Positions 37,331-47,487 are shown, counted from the first letter of the stretch. The stretch is 64,000 nt of DNA from Microvirga terricola (GCF_011777495.1 NZ_JAATJS010000002.1:762854-826853); one strand, 5' to 3'. Numbers and translations are program-made. The notes: generated by a model from the letters alone, not told the origin.

Positions 37331-38149
37331 ATGTCGCTCAATCCATCCGGATCGTCCCGCGAGCCCATTTTCAACCTCCCGACCTCGATCTTCCTCAGCG
37401 TTCTGGTTCTCGTCGGCATTCACGCGCTGCGGCTGCTTTTGTCGGAGGAGACGGATTTCCAACTGCTGATCGACTGGGCGGTCATCCCGGCCCGCTGGTC
37501 GGTGGAATATGGCGGCGTTCAGTCCGACGAGGTTTTGAGCGCCCTGCAGCAGGGTTCATCGGAGCAGGCGATCTCGCCCCTTCACGCGCTGGCGCAATAT
37601 ATCTTGGCGCAGAATGAGGGGAGACCCTGGACGGCGCTGTCTTATGCCTTCCTCCATGGCTCCTGGGCGCATGTGATCATCAATTCGATCTGGCTTGCCG
37701 CCTTCGGCACGCCGGTGGCGCGGCGATGCGGCGCGGGCCGTTTCCTCCTGCTGTGCGCCGCTGCGGCTATTGGTGGCGCGATCCTCTATGCCTTCATGAA
37801 CCCTTTGCAGATCTTGCCGATGATTGGCGCGTCGGCGGCGGTGTCGGGGCTGATGGCGGCGGCGTCCTGGTTCATCTTTGCGCCCGTGGACTGGCTGCCC
37901 GAAGGCCGTCCGACGCAGCCCCATGAACGCCCTCGCGAGCCGCTTCTCGAAATGCTGCGCAACAGGCAGGTTCTGGTCTTCCTCGGTTTCTGGTTCGCGG
38001 CGAACTATATCTTCGCCTTCGTCCAGCCCATCGGCATCACGGATGCCAGCATCGCGTGGGAGGCCCATATCGGCGGTTTCCTGGTCGGACTCGTCCTTTT
38101 CCCCTTGATCGATCCCATTCCAGCGAGGCGCGGCGGTCTCACGCCTTGA
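37331..38149 (+). CDS. Rhomboid family intramembrane serine protease
   Basis: 272 residues with about six hydrophobic segments. The catalytic Ser is in MIGASAAVSGLMAA and the His in EAHIGGFLVGLVLFP; the N-cap ALSYAFLHGSWAHVIINS is the rhomboid loop with its HxxxN. The serine motif is GASAA, not the usual GASGA. Start ATG 37331 fits the N-terminal cytoplasmic tail; the frame upstream is open but has low quality. Confidence 0.9.
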   Translation: MSLNPSGSSREPIFNLPTSIFLSVLVLVGIHALRLLLSEETDFQLLIDWAVIPARWSVEYGGVQSDEVLSALQQGSSEQAISPLHALAQYILAQNEGRPWTALSYAFLHGSWAHVIINSIWLAAFGTPVARRCGAGRFLLLCAAAAIGGAILYAFMNPLQILPMIGASAAVSGLMAAASWFIFAPVDWLPEGRPTQPHERPREPLLEMLRNRQVLVFLGFWFAANYIFAFVQPIGITDASIAWEAHIGGFLVGLVLFPLIDPIPARRGGLTP

Positions 38150-38280
38150 AACGGAAGCCGTTTCGCTCAATCATCGTCTGACTGACGGAGGGTCACCATC
38201 CCGTCGTCTCGGGATGTGGAACCCGTCTTCTGCGGAAGCGAAGGGTGAAAGGTCTTCGCCGCCGCGTAACGGAGGGGACT

Positions 38281-38712
38281 ATGGACGTCGATACCATCCT
38301 GTCGATCAAAGGCCGCCGCGTCGCGACGATAGAGCCGAGCCGGACCCTTGCCGAGGCGGCGAGGGCGCTGTCGGACATGAAGATCGGCGCGCTCCTCGTC
38401 AGCGACGGCAATCACCCGGTGGTCGGCATCATTTCGGAGCGCGACATCGTGCGCGCGGTTGCGGCCCACGGCTCGGGCGCGCTGGATCAGGCGATTTCGT
38501 TCTTCATGACCGAAAAAGTCGTGACCTGCACCGGCCGCACGGCGGTGACGGCCGTGATGGAAGCGATGACCGAGGGCAAATTCCGCCACATCCCGGTGCT
38601 CGAACACGGAGAGGTCGCCGGCATCGTCTCCATCGGCGACGTGGTGAAGCACCGGCTGGCGGAGATCGAAGCCGAGGCGCAGGCGATCAAGGACTACATC
38701 GCCACCGCCTAG
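38281..38712 (+). CDS. CBS-pair domain protein
   Basis: 143 residues, almost wholly a CBS pair. MDVDTILSIKGRRVATIEPSR, IGALLVSDGNHPVVGIISERDIVRAVA and HIPVLEHGEVAGIVSIGDVVK are the two repeats. Binds an adenosine ligand or dinucleotide in relatives; no effector domain is fused. Start ATG 38281. Confidence 0.93.
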   Translation: MDVDTILSIKGRRVATIEPSRTLAEAARALSDMKIGALLVSDGNHPVVGIISERDIVRAVAAHGSGALDQAISFFMTEKVVTCTGRTAVTAVMEAMTEGKFRHIPVLEHGEVAGIVSIGDVVKHRLAEIEAEAQAIKDYIATA

Positions 38713-38812
38713 AGCATGATCAGAGCAAGTGGAAACCTGTTGCTCGCCCGGATCATACGGCAATAACGAATCGAGAGCTTGATCATGTTTCAAAGAGACA
38801 TGATCAAGGTTC
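38711..38812 (-). repeat. Dispersed ~100 bp repeat, copy 2 (inverted)
   Basis: Reverse complement of the element at 30634-30735. AGAGCATGATCAGAGC at one end and a hairpin CTTGATCATGT/ACATGATCAAG (11-bp perfect stem) at the other. Lies between the ends of the CBS and patatin genes and touches the patatin stop region. Confidence 0.8.
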
Positions 38813-38816
38813 TCGA

Positions 38817-39761
38817 TCATACCATCTGGCTGTCGCGGATGAGTTCCATGAGATCGGGCAGGGCGCGCTCGGTGGCCTGCCGCCCCAGCGCGATGCACTC
38901 TTCCGCGCGGTGAAACTCGAACAACCCCATCTTCGCGAGCTTAGGCGAGATCATCAGGTCCGGCGGGTCGCCCGCCAGCCGTGACCGGGCGATGCGGTCC
39001 TGCGTGATGTTGAACGCATCGACCATGACGGTAGCGAAGCCGGGGGCATTCGGGCGACGCGGCTTCTCGCTCCAGGAGGAGGGCAGAAAGCCCCAACGCT
39101 TCGGCGTCTCGATGGCTTCCTCGATTTCGAGTTCGTCGTCGCCACCTGCCTCGTAGGATTGGATCACGGTGCCGCGGAGGCGGATTTCACCGTTCAGGTT
39201 GACGCAGATCACGATGTCAGCGCCGAGCGCGCGAGCCGCCGTGATCGGAATGGGGTTGACCAGTGCGCCGTCCATCAACCACCGCCCGCCGACCAGAACC
39301 GGGTTGAAGATGCCGGGCAGCGCGTAAGACGCGCGCATGGCCTGAACCAACTGGCCGCGCGTCAGCCACAGTTCATGGCCGCTCGAGAGTTCGGTCGCGA
39401 TGGTGCAGAACTTAATGGGTAGGGTTTCGACCCGCAGGTCCGTGAGGTCCTGATCGAGCAAACGCGCGAGACGTCCGCCCGCGATGAGCCCGGCTCCGGT
39501 GATGTGAAAGTCGAGAAGGCCCATGACCCGGCGCTTGGTGAGGGATCGGGCGAAGGATTCGAGCGCGTCGAGTTTGCCTGCGGCATAACAGCCGCCGACT
39601 ACAGCTCCTATGGAACAGCCGGCGATCACGTCGGGCACGATGCCCGCCTCTGCCAGCACCCGCATCACGCCGATATGCGACCAGCCCCGCGCCGCGCCGC
39701 CGCCAAGAGCCAGACCGATCTTCACTTTCGTGCGCAGTTCGCGCTCGGGCGGGGCATTCAT
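38817..39761 (-). CDS. Patatin-like phospholipase (NTE/RssA type)
   Basis: 314 residues from ATG 39761. Intact patatin motifs: GLALGGGAARGWSHIG (oxyanion loop), GCSIGA (nucleophile serine) and DGALVNPIP (catalytic Asp). No signal peptide, so cytoplasmic. A long frame to 39824 adds 21 residues without support. This is the second patatin in the window. Confidence 0.92.
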   Translation of the reverse strand: MNAPPERELRTKVKIGLALGGGAARGWSHIGVMRVLAEAGIVPDVIAGCSIGAVVGGCYAAGKLDALESFARSLTKRRVMGLLDFHITGAGLIAGGRLARLLDQDLTDLRVETLPIKFCTIATELSSGHELWLTRGQLVQAMRASYALPGIFNPVLVGGRWLMDGALVNPIPITAARALGADIVICVNLNGEIRLRGTVIQSYEAGGDDELEIEEAIETPKRWGFLPSSWSEKPRRPNAPGFATVMVDAFNITQDRIARSRLAGDPPDLMISPKLAKMGLFEFHRAEECIALGRQATERALPDLMELIRDSQMV

Positions 39762-39904
39762 ACCCTTTGGTCCTCCATCATCCCCCGATCCGGCGTGCCA
39801 CCGGGCGATGCCGTCCCAAAACATGACTGAACTCCGAGACCTCGACTTTCATGACATCATCATGTGAAAGTCGAATGAATAACGCATCAGCCTTGCGAGC
39901 GGCC

Positions 39905-41056
39905 TCACGCCTCGACGGTGGATGGGCGTAAGGCCCGCCGCGACATGAGAATGATCGTCAGGGAGCAGAGAATAAGCAAGCCCAGGGTCGCGCGCAGGCC
40001 GATCAGATCGCCGCTGAAGCCGATGAGGGGCGGCCCCATGAGCAGGCCGCCATAACCCAAGGTCGCCACCATCGCGACGCCCATGCTGGGCGGCACGCCC
40101 TCGGTCTGGCCGGCGGCGCTGAACAGCACGGGGACGGTATTGGCAAGACCGAGGCCCACCAGGCCGAAGCCGAGTGTCGCGGCGAGAGGCTCCGGCATCG
40201 TCACGGCCAGCGTGAGACCCAGCGCCGCGAGCAGCCCGCCCAGGCGCAGGGTTTGGATGCGCCCGAGGCGACGGACCATGAAATCACCTGTGAAGCGGCA
40301 GACCGTCATGGTGAGAGAAAAGGCGGCAAAGCCCGTCACGGCGGCTTCGAGGGACGCGCCCGCGACCGACTTGAGATAGATCGCCGTCCAATCCACCATC
40401 GCGCCCTCCACCAGGAAGCAGAGCAGGGTGAGGCCGGCGAGGCCGAGGATCGCTTCGCGTGGCCATGCGAAGCTATGGCCTGCGTGCGCGCCCTTGGCAT
40501 CGTCGAGGGTCCAGAAGGACACGGTGAGAAAAATCGCGCCCATGCCCACGCAGGAGATGAGCAGTGTCGAAGAAATGTCGAAGCCCGCGACGATGAGGAG
40601 CCCGGACGCGCTCGCTCCCGCCAAACCGCCGAGGCTGAAGAAGGCGTGGAACGAGGACATGATCGCCCCGTTCCAGGCACGCTCGACCACGGTCGCGTTG
40701 GTGTTCATGGATACGTCCATGGCGCCGTTGCTCGCGCCCGCGATCAGCGCCGCCGCAACGAGAGTAGGCAGGCTCGGCGCAAGGCCGGGCAGCAGCAGCG
40801 TCGCAGCAAAGGCGAAGGCCGCGACGAGAACCGTCGTGCGGCTGCCGATACGGGCCGCGAACCAGCCGACGACGGGCATGAGAACGATCGCCCCGAGCGC
40901 GAAGGCGAGGAGTGCAAAGCTCAACTCCCCGTCCGACAGTCCGAGCGATGCCTTGAAGCGCGGCAACTGCGCCGCCCAGGTGCCGATGCCGAAGCCATTG
41001 CCGAAGAAGATGGCGCTCGTCGCCACCCGCGCTAGGAGGAGGTTACGGTGTGTCAT
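39905..41056 (-). CDS. Major facilitator superfamily transporter
   Basis: 383 residues with about 12 hydrophobic segments, beginning MTHRNLLLARVATSAIFFGN. GIGTWAAQLPRFKASLGLSDGELS and GASNGAMDVSMNTNATVVERA are like the YfkF/fucose-permease-type group. Substrate unknown. Confidence 0.88.
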   Translation of the reverse strand: MTHRNLLLARVATSAIFFGNGFGIGTWAAQLPRFKASLGLSDGELSFALLAFALGAIVLMPVVGWFAARIGSRTTVLVAAFAFAATLLLPGLAPSLPTLVAAALIAGASNGAMDVSMNTNATVVERAWNGAIMSSFHAFFSLGGLAGASASGLLIVAGFDISSTLLISCVGMGAIFLTVSFWTLDDAKGAHAGHSFAWPREAILGLAGLTLLCFLVEGAMVDWTAIYLKSVAGASLEAAVTGFAAFSLTMTVCRFTGDFMVRRLGRIQTLRLGGLLAALGLTLAVTMPEPLAATLGFGLVGLGLANTVPVLFSAAGQTEGVPPSMGVAMVATLGYGGLLMGPPLIGFSGDLIGLRATLGLLILCSLTIILMSRRALRPSTVEA

Positions 41057-41134
41057 GCGGCGGCCATAGCAGGCCGATTCTGAACGATTACCTTCCCAGA
41101 ATCGGACGTCTCCCTCCGGAGAAAGAGTCCGCTC

Positions 41135-41545
41135 TCAAACGAAAGCAAGACCAGCCTTGCCCTCGGATGTTTCCACTTTGCGATAGAAGCAGGAGCGTCG
41201 GCCGGTGTGGCAGCAACCGCCGTCGCCCGCAACCTTGACCTTGAGCCACAGAGCGTCCTGGTCGCAGTCGATCCGCATTTCGACGACGGTCTGGATCTGC
41301 CCGCTCGTCGCGCCCTTATGCCAAAGCTCGCTGCGCGAGCGCGACCAATACCAGGCCTCGCCGGTCTCGATGGTCTTGGCGAAGGCTTCCGCGTTCATGT
41401 GCGCGACCATCAGCAAGTCACCGGTGTCGGAATCGGTCGTGACGACGGTGATGAGCCCATCCGCGCCGAAGCGCGGCGTCAGAACCGTTCCCTCCTCCAG
41501 ATCGGCCTTTGCGCCGGGAGCAGGGAAAGGATGGCACGTGCACAT
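41135..41545 (-). CDS. hisI: Phosphoribosyl-AMP cyclohydrolase
   Basis: Third step of histidine synthesis. 136 residues from ATG 41545. [47 protein letters not shown] and [14 protein letters not shown] with the Zn/Mg ligand cysteines are typical. It lacks the HisE domain, as in alphaproteobacteria where hisE is separate. Sits 40 bases after folE, same strand. Confidence 0.96.
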   Translation of the reverse strand: MCTCHPFPAPGAKADLEEGTVLTPRFGADGLITVVTTDSDTGDLLMVAHMNAEAFAKTIETGEAWYWSRSRSELWHKGATSGQIQTVVEMRIDCDQDALWLKVKVAGDGGCCHTGRRSCFYRKVETSEGKAGLAFV

Positions 41546-41585
41546 GAAATGAGCCTCGATAAGAGCCGGAAGAAGGAGAGGGACC

Positions 41586-42221
41586 TTACACCTTTCCGTG
41601 CCGGACGAGCGACAGAAAGCGCGCCTGTTCGGTCGCATTGTCCTTGAACGCGCCTGTGAACTGGCTCGTCAATGTGATCGCACCCGCTTTCTGCACGCCG
41701 CGCATGGACATGCACATGTGTTCGGCCTCGATCATCACGGCGACGCCGCGCGGCTCGAGAGCCTCTTCAAGGGCGGTCGCGATCTGGGCCGTCATGGTCT
41801 CCTGCGTCTGGAGCCGGCGCGCATAGACCTCCACGAGACGTGCGAGCTTCGACAGGCCGACGATACCCTTTGTCGGGTAGTAGCCGATATGCGCGACGCC
41901 GTGGAACGGCACCATGTGATGTTCACAGTGGGAGTAGAACGGGATGTCGCGCACCAGCACGATGTCCTCGTAGCCCTCGACCTCCTTGAAGATCTTGTTC
42001 AGGACCTCGTGCGGGTCGTCCTTGTAACCGGAATAGAGCTCCTTGAACGCCTTGGCGACGCGCTTGGGCGTCTCGTGCAGGCCCTCACGGTCTGGGTCGT
42101 CCCCGGCCCAGCGGATGAGGGTGCGAACGGCGGCTTCCGCCTCTTCGCGGGTCGGACGGTCGACAGGCTTGTCTGCGGCTGGAGCCAGGCGCTTGGACAA
42201 GGACTTAACCACATTATCCAT
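41586..42221 (-). CDS. folE: GTP cyclohydrolase I
   Basis: Makes dihydroneopterin triphosphate for folate. 211 residues from ATG 42221. Zn-binding [11 protein letters not shown] and [11 protein letters not shown], and the tail [17 protein letters not shown] are intact. The frame open upstream to 42326 is rich in Arg/Lys and not family-like. First gene of folE-hisI. Confidence 0.97.
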   Translation of the reverse strand: MDNVVKSLSKRLAPAADKPVDRPTREEAEAAVRTLIRWAGDDPDREGLHETPKRVAKAFKELYSGYKDDPHEVLNKIFKEVEGYEDIVLVRDIPFYSHCEHHMVPFHGVAHIGYYPTKGIVGLSKLARLVEVYARRLQTQETMTAQIATALEEALEPRGVAVMIEAEHMCMSMRGVQKAGAITLTSQFTGAFKDNATEQARFLSLVRHGKV

Positions 42222-42372
42222 GTGGAGCCTTTCTTTGACTGTAACGGGACCTTTCGGCCTCCGGCGTTTTCTTCCCTTAACCCCGCGAACGCGCTCTGGA
42301 CGCATTCGCTCGCGGAGTTGTGCCATTATGCTTATATCGGGAGTGTGACGTTGTCTTTCACCTGTTTATCCG

Positions 42373-42816
42373 ATGCTGAACGAGATCTATAGTCGCCGTA
42401 TTCTGGAATTGGCCGCCGATATCCCGCATCTGGGGCGTCTGGCGGAGGCGGATGCCTCCGCGACGGCGCGTTCCAAGCTGTGCGGTTCGGTCGTGACGGT
42501 CGATCTCAAGCTCGACGGCGACGTGGTCACGGCCTTCGCGCATGAGGTGAAAGCCTGTGCGCTCGGCCAGGCCTCGTCCTCCATCATGGGACGCAATGTT
42601 TTGGGTTCGACGGCTGAGGAGCTGCGCGCCCTGCGGGATGTCGCCCGCGCCATGCTGAAGGAAAGCGGCGCTCCGCCCACCGGCAAATGGGCCGACCTTC
42701 AGGTGCTGGAGCCGGTGCGGGAGTATAAGGCCCGCCACGCTTCGGTTCTCCTGACCTTCGATGCGGTCGTCGATGCGCTCGACCAGATCGAGGCGCGGCG
42801 AAACGGGGGAGCCTGA
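42373..42816 (+). CDS. IscU/NifU-like iron-sulfur scaffold family protein, third Cys not visible
   Basis: 147-residue protein. Two scaffold cysteines are visible (SKLCGSVV and VKACALGQASSS) but the third position reads YKARHASVLLTF, with Ala-Ser in place of Cys. This alphaproteobacterial subgroup differs from true IscU; scaffold function is unproven. Divergent from folE; followed after 3 bases by yidD. Confidence 0.85.
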   Translation: MLNEIYSRRILELAADIPHLGRLAEADASATARSKLCGSVVTVDLKLDGDVVTAFAHEVKACALGQASSSIMGRNVLGSTAEELRALRDVARAMLKESGAPPTGKWADLQVLEPVREYKARHASVLLTFDAVVDALDQIEARRNGGA

Positions 42817-42819
42817 CGA

Positions 42820-43158
42820 ATGCCGAGCCCTGTCCGGCAGGCGGCGCATTTCGCGATCCGGGGCTATCAGCTGACGCTGTCGGGCCTCGTCGGCCGCCAG
42901 TGCCGCCATCTGCCGTCCTGCTCCGAATACACGGATGAGGCGATCCAGCGGCATGGTTTCTGGGCCGGGGGCTGGATGGGCGTGGCGCGGATCTGCCGCT
43001 GTGGTCCCTTCGGCACGTCGGGGCTCGACATCGTGCCTGAAACATTGCCCGAACGGGCCGCCTGGTATAAGCCCTGGGCTTATGGTCGCTGGCGGGGCAC
43101 GAACGCCCCCGCGATCACCTGCGAAGCCGTCGAACCTGACGAGCGTCGCACTTCCTAA
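42820..43158 (+). CDS. yidD: Membrane protein insertion efficiency factor YidD
   Basis: 112 residues with the YidD motif [14 protein letters not shown] and [14 protein letters not shown], plus a longer C-terminal tail than E. coli YidD. Helps YidC insert membrane proteins. The usual yidC neighbour is absent; it is cotranscribed with the IscU-like gene. Confidence 0.94.
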   Translation: MPSPVRQAAHFAIRGYQLTLSGLVGRQCRHLPSCSEYTDEAIQRHGFWAGGWMGVARICRCGPFGTSGLDIVPETLPERAAWYKPWAYGRWRGTNAPAITCEAVEPDERRTS

Positions 43159-43226
43159 AAACCCCGATCGTGGGGACCACGCTTACCTGCTTCGTTGGCA
43201 GGAGTGAGCCAAGGAGACGTTTTGAC

Positions 43227-45239
43227 ATGATTACCCTGACATTCCCTGATGGCGCGCAGCGTCAGTTTGCTCCGGGCACCACCGGCCGCGAGATCGTGGA
43301 GGGCATTGCCAAGTCGCTCACCAAGCGCACCGTCGCCATGGCGCTTGACGGCACGGTGACCGATCTTGCCGATCCGATCACGAAAGATGCCAAGATCGAA
43401 TTCCTGAGCCGCGAAGACCCGCGCTCGCTGGAGCTGATCCGGCACGATTGCGCGCACGTTCTGGCGGAAGCGGTGCAGGAGCTTTTCCCGGGAACGCAGG
43501 TGACCATCGGTCCCGTGATCGAAAACGGCTTCTATTACGACTTCGCGCGCAACGAGCCCTTCACGCCGGAAGACTTTCCCGCCATCGAGGCGAAGATGCG
43601 CGAGATCATCGCGCGCGATAAGCCTTTCACGAGGGAAGTGTGGAGCCGCGACAAGGCCAAGCAGGTCTTCAAGGAGAAGGGCGAGACCTACAAGGTCGAG
43701 CTCGTCGATGCGATCCCGGAAGGGCAGGATCTGAAGATCTATTTCCAGGGCGACTGGTTCGATCTCTGCCGCGGTCCGCACATGACCTCGACGGGCAAGA
43801 TCGGCAGCGCCTTCAAGCTCATGAAGGTGGCGGGCGCTTACTGGCGCGGTGACTCGAACAACGCGATGCTCACCCGCATCTACGCGACCGCGTGGGCTGC
43901 CCAAGAAGAACTCGACACCTACCTCAAGCAGCTCGAGGAAGCCGAGAAGCGCGATCACCGCCGCCTCGGCCGCGAGATGGACCTGTTCCACTTCCAGGAG
44001 GAAGGGCCGGGCGTCGTCTTCTGGCATCCGAAGGGCTGGACGGTGTTTCAGGAGCTGATCTCCTACATGCGTCGCCGCCTTAAGGGGACGTACCAGGAGG
44101 TCAACGCGCCGCAGATCCTCGACAAGGCTCTGTGGGAGACCTCCGGTCACTGGGGCTGGTATCGCGAAAACATGTTCGCGACGCAGACCGAGGACGAGCG
44201 CGTCTTCGCGATCAAGCCGATGAACTGCCCGGGCCATGTGCAGATCTTCAAGCATGGCCTGAAGTCCTATCGCGATCTGCCGCTGCGCCTCGCCGAGTTC
44301 GGCAACGTGCACCGCTACGAGCCGTCGGGCGCGCTGCATGGCCTCATGCGTGTGCGCGGCTTTACGCAGGATGACGCGCACATCTTCTGCACGGAAGATC
44401 AACTCGCCGCCGAGTGCCTGAAGATCAACGACCTGATCCTCTCGACTTATGCCGATTTCGGCTTCGACGAGATCGTCGTGAAGCTTTCCACGCGTCCTGA
44501 AAAGCGCGTCGGCACCGACGAGATGTGGGATCATGCGGAAGACGTGATGACCCGCGTCCTGAAGCAGATCGAGGAGCAATCCGGCGGACGCATCAAGACC
44601 GCGATCAACCCGGGCGAGGGCGCGTTCTACGGGCCGAAGTTCGAGTACGTGCTGCGCGATGCCATCGGCCGCGACTGGCAGTGCGGCACCACACAGGTCG
44701 ACTTCAACCTGCCGGAGCGCTTCGGCGCGTTCTTCGTCGATGCGGACGGCCAGAAGAAGACGCCCGTCATGGTCCACCGCGCCATCTGCGGCTCCATGGA
44801 ACGCTTCACCGGCATTTTGATCGAGCACTTCGCCGGCCACTTCCCGCTCTGGCTCGCGCCGGTGCAGGTGGTCGTCGCCACCATTACCTCCGAGGGCGAT
44901 GATTACGCCATGGAAGTGGTGAAGGCGGCGGAAGCCATGGGCCTGCGTGTCGACGCCGATCTTCGCAACGAGAAGATCAACTACAAGGTCCGCGAGCACT
45001 CGCTCGTGAAGGTGCCGGTGCTGCTCGTGGTCGGCAAGAAGGAGGCCGCTGAGCGCACGGTGTCGATCCGCCGCCTCGGCAGCCCGGACCAGAAGACCAT
45101 GAGTCTCGACGAGGCCCTGAAGACGCTCGCCGCCGAGGCCGTCACGCCGGACCGGAAGCGTGTCGCCAAAGCCGTCTCCGAGCCGGAGGGGCACGCCACC
45201 CTCGACGGGCATCACGTGGTGGCGGGCACGCTCGTCTGA
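43227..45239 (+). CDS. thrS: Threonyl-tRNA synthetase
   Basis: 670 residues: TGS domain ([17 protein letters not shown]), editing domain with HDCAH near residue 75, a class II core with the Zn-site motif [10 protein letters not shown] and [21 protein letters not shown] (motif 2), a motif-3 stretch and a C-terminal anticodon domain. ATG 43227 follows AAGGAG. The antisense frames across the gene are shadows. Confidence 0.97.
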   Translation: MITLTFPDGAQRQFAPGTTGREIVEGIAKSLTKRTVAMALDGTVTDLADPITKDAKIEFLSREDPRSLELIRHDCAHVLAEAVQELFPGTQVTIGPVIENGFYYDFARNEPFTPEDFPAIEAKMREIIARDKPFTREVWSRDKAKQVFKEKGETYKVELVDAIPEGQDLKIYFQGDWFDLCRGPHMTSTGKIGSAFKLMKVAGAYWRGDSNNAMLTRIYATAWAAQEELDTYLKQLEEAEKRDHRRLGREMDLFHFQEEGPGVVFWHPKGWTVFQELISYMRRRLKGTYQEVNAPQILDKALWETSGHWGWYRENMFATQTEDERVFAIKPMNCPGHVQIFKHGLKSYRDLPLRLAEFGNVHRYEPSGALHGLMRVRGFTQDDAHIFCTEDQLAAECLKINDLILSTYADFGFDEIVVKLSTRPEKRVGTDEMWDHAEDVMTRVLKQIEEQSGGRIKTAINPGEGAFYGPKFEYVLRDAIGRDWQCGTTQVDFNLPERFGAFFVDADGQKKTPVMVHRAICGSMERFTGILIEHFAGHFPLWLAPVQVVVATITSEGDDYAMEVVKAAEAMGLRVDADLRNEKINYKVREHSLVKVPVLLVVGKKEAAERTVSIRRLGSPDQKTMSLDEALKTLAAEAVTPDRKRVAKAVSEPEGHATLDGHHVVAGTLV

Positions 45240-45247
45240 CATCGATG

Positions 45248-45271
45248 GGGAGGAGGCTTTTGCCTCCTCCC
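45248..45271. terminator. GC-rich hairpin after thrS
   Basis: GGGAGGAGGC and GCCTCCTCCC form a 10-bp perfect stem with the loop TTTT nine bases after thrS. No long U-run follows. Confidence 0.55.
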
Positions 45272-45299
45272 GTCATTCCGGGCTCTCGCCGCTGAGCCT

Positions 45300-46511
45300 C
45301 TAACCCTTCTGCCGCTGCCGGCTTCCTTTCTCGTCAGGCGGCGGTGCGCTTTTCGTCCCTGGGCTCGCTCCCGCGTGCCTGATCCGAAGATTGTTCTGCA
45401 CGTGGGTCACGCCTGACACTCCTGCGGATAAATCTTCAGCCAGAAGCTTTTCTGCGCGGACGTGGACGAAGCCGGCGAGGGTGACTTCGCGGTCTTTCAC
45501 CGTCACCTCGATCTCCGACGCGTCGAGAAACGGGCTTTCCGTCAAGCGCTCGTGAATGTCCTCGCGGATACGCTCGTCGGATCGCCGGTAGCTGCGCGGC
45601 CCTTTTCCCCGATGCGGGCCGGGCGGACGCGCGCCGCGAACGGCCTCGCTTTCGAACAAGGTGTTACCGGGGCCGCTGCCGTAATTGCGGTGATCGTGTC
45701 TCTGGTTCACGAGGCTCCAGGTGCGCTCAATGTTCTGGAGACGGCGTTCCTCGGGCGTGCTGTCGTCGCCCGGATGCTCGTAGTATCCCGTCGCACTGGC
45801 GACGCCGAACCGACGCGGCTGATGCGTGGGCAGGTCGCCATATTCGCCGCCGTAATATCGATAGCCTTCACCGCGCATCGGCACGTTGCGAACCCGCTCT
45901 CCGCCTGGATAGCCGAAGCTGCCGAAGGCAGCGCGGATATCGTCCTCATCCCGAAAGCGGAACCGGGGCCGGTCCACCATCGCGCGATGGGTCGGGGCAT
46001 GGGGAGGGCGAGGGGTTTCCTGGGCCATGCGCCGCCGTTGCAGAGCGCGCCGCTCGAGCGCCGTCAGCGGTTCCCGGACCCGACGGCGAAGGTCGGGCAT
46101 CGAGGGGGTGGAAATGAGGGCGAGCGCATGGGCCGCCTCCTGCTCGCGACGTGTGGCCAAATCACCGAGCGCGACAATGCCGACCATATCGCCACGATGG
46201 TTGAGCACGGGGAGACGGCGGGTCTGATGCGCGGCCATGAGTTCGGCCGCGCGGCTCACATCGTCATCCTCGAAGCACCACCACACGTTATCGGACATGA
46301 CATCCCGCACGTGGGTCTGCTCCGGCGCCAGCCCCGCCGACGTCGCTCGTACGGTGATGTCGCGATCCGTGATCATGCCCAAAAGCCGCTTGCCCTCGTA
46401 CACGGGCAGGGCGCCGACATCGATCTCATCCATCAGCCGTGCGGCTTCGCGGATGGTGCGGTCCGGCGTGATCGTGTGCACGTCGCGGGTCATGATCTTG
46501 GCGATCTTCAT
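45300..46511 (-). CDS. CBS-pair/BON domain protein
   Basis: 403 residues from ATG 46511. Residues ~1-125 are a CBS pair (MTRDVHTITPDRTIREAARL, VRDVMSDNVWWCFEDDDV, VLNHRGDMVGIVALGDLA), ~312-380 a BON domain (RIREDIHERLTESPFLDASE), joined by a ~180-residue Arg/Gly/Tyr-rich disordered linker (about 134-312) with proline clusters. CBS senses adenosine ligands; BON binds membranes or lipids. The fusion suggests a membrane- or envelope-linked sensor. No signal peptide is seen. Confidence 0.87.
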   Translation of the reverse strand: MKIAKIMTRDVHTITPDRTIREAARLMDEIDVGALPVYEGKRLLGMITDRDITVRATSAGLAPEQTHVRDVMSDNVWWCFEDDDVSRAAELMAAHQTRRLPVLNHRGDMVGIVALGDLATRREQEAAHALALISTPSMPDLRRRVREPLTALERRALQRRRMAQETPRPPHAPTHRAMVDRPRFRFRDEDDIRAAFGSFGYPGGERVRNVPMRGEGYRYYGGEYGDLPTHQPRRFGVASATGYYEHPGDDSTPEERRLQNIERTWSLVNQRHDHRNYGSGPGNTLFESEAVRGARPPGPHRGKGPRSYRRSDERIREDIHERLTESPFLDASEIEVTVKDREVTLAGFVHVRAEKLLAEDLSAGVSGVTHVQNNLRIRHAGASPGTKSAPPPDEKGSRQRQKG

Positions 46512-46611
46512 GGCGCCTCCTCCCTGTCGGGGCTGCGCCATAAAGGATCAGGACCCGGCGCGGCCGGTCGTTAGCAACCGGTCAATGCGGCAGGCCCGGG
46601 AAAGGTTCGGC

Positions 46612-47487
46612 TTAAGGAGTAGCGATGATTTCGATGTCGCGGTCGAGCCCGCTCTCGACCTTGAATTCGCGCGTCTGCACCTTGCCTTCGTGGCGCGCGA
46701 TGAGAACGTAGTCGCCTTCCGCGAGGGTCACCGAGGGAAATGCGCCGATGGCTTCGCGGATCACGTCGCCGCCGGGGGTCAGCACGCTGAAGGCGGTGCC
46801 CGCGAAAGCCTCGCCACCCGCCGCCGCGACGAGCTTGAGCGTAACGGTGGCCGCGCGATGGTTGAGAGTTGCCTCGGTCACCCGTCCGGATTCCACCTTC
46901 AGGTCCGAGCGCATGATCGCGTTAGCGTCGCCGTAGGTGGACACCACGTGATAGGTGCCCTCCGGGAGACGGATGATCTCGTTCGCCTTGGCGTTCGCGA
47001 TCACCAGACGTCCTTCAGAGTTCTGGCCGATGGGCACATAGACGGAAAAGTTGAGGCGGCTTACGGGCAGGGGCGTGTCGCCCACCGCACCCTTCAGGCG
47101 CAGCGCCCCGGCGCTGATGGTGAAACGCTCGTTGAGCGCGCCGCTCTGCACGGTCAGGCGCTTGGAGGTGCTGGCAAAGCCGTAAGCCACGTGGACGATG
47201 TAGTTGCCGGGCTGGAGAACGAAGTTCGGTGCCGGGCTCGTGGAGCGCCCGACGATGGCGGGCTGCGCCGTGTCGCCGCGATCTTCATACACTCGCCAAA
47301 CGAGACCTGACCGGATCGGCTGATTGTTCTCCGCGAAGACCGCGCTGGCGTTCAGCATGACCTGCCCGACCGCGATGGGTGGCGGGTTTTGCGACAGCGA
47401 GGGCAGGGACGCCTGCGCCCAGGCCGTCGAGGTCAGGACCAGCGCCATGAGGCCGGATGCGGAAACGGATCGCAGAAAATGCTTCAT
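46612..47487 (-). CDS. Secreted protein with three beta-rich repeats, unknown function
   Basis: 291 residues from ATG 47487. A signal peptide (LMALVLTSTAWAQA) precedes three repeats of a similar pattern: LQPGNYIVHVAYGFAS with LTVQSG, LPEGTYHVVSTYGDAN with LKVESG, and LAEGDYVLIARHEG with FKVESG, a PEGA/carboxypeptidase-regulatory-like beta fold. 19 bases downstream of the YfhO-like gene, so it is probably cotranscribed. No known name. Confidence 0.72.
   Translation of the reverse strand: MKHFLRSVSASGLMALVLTSTAWAQASLPSLSQNPPPIAVGQVMLNASAVFAENNQPIRSGLVWRVYEDRGDTAQPAIVGRSTSPAPNFVLQPGNYIVHVAYGFASTSKRLTVQSGALNERFTISAGALRLKGAVGDTPLPVSRLNFSVYVPIGQNSEGRLVIANAKANEIIRLPEGTYHVVSTYGDANAIMRSDLKVESGRVTEATLNHRAATVTLKLVAAAGGEAFAGTAFSVLTPGGDVIREAIGAFPSVTLAEGDYVLIARHEGKVQTREFKVESGLDRDIEIIATP

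Noticed and set aside
30634..38812. Insertion element or transposon bounded by the inverted repeats
   Set aside because: No transposase, no target-site duplication and ordinary chromosomal genes in between.
43155..45242. 695-codon minus-strand frame opposite thrS
   Set aside because: Shadow of a highly GC-biased gene; thrS carries all synthetase motifs.
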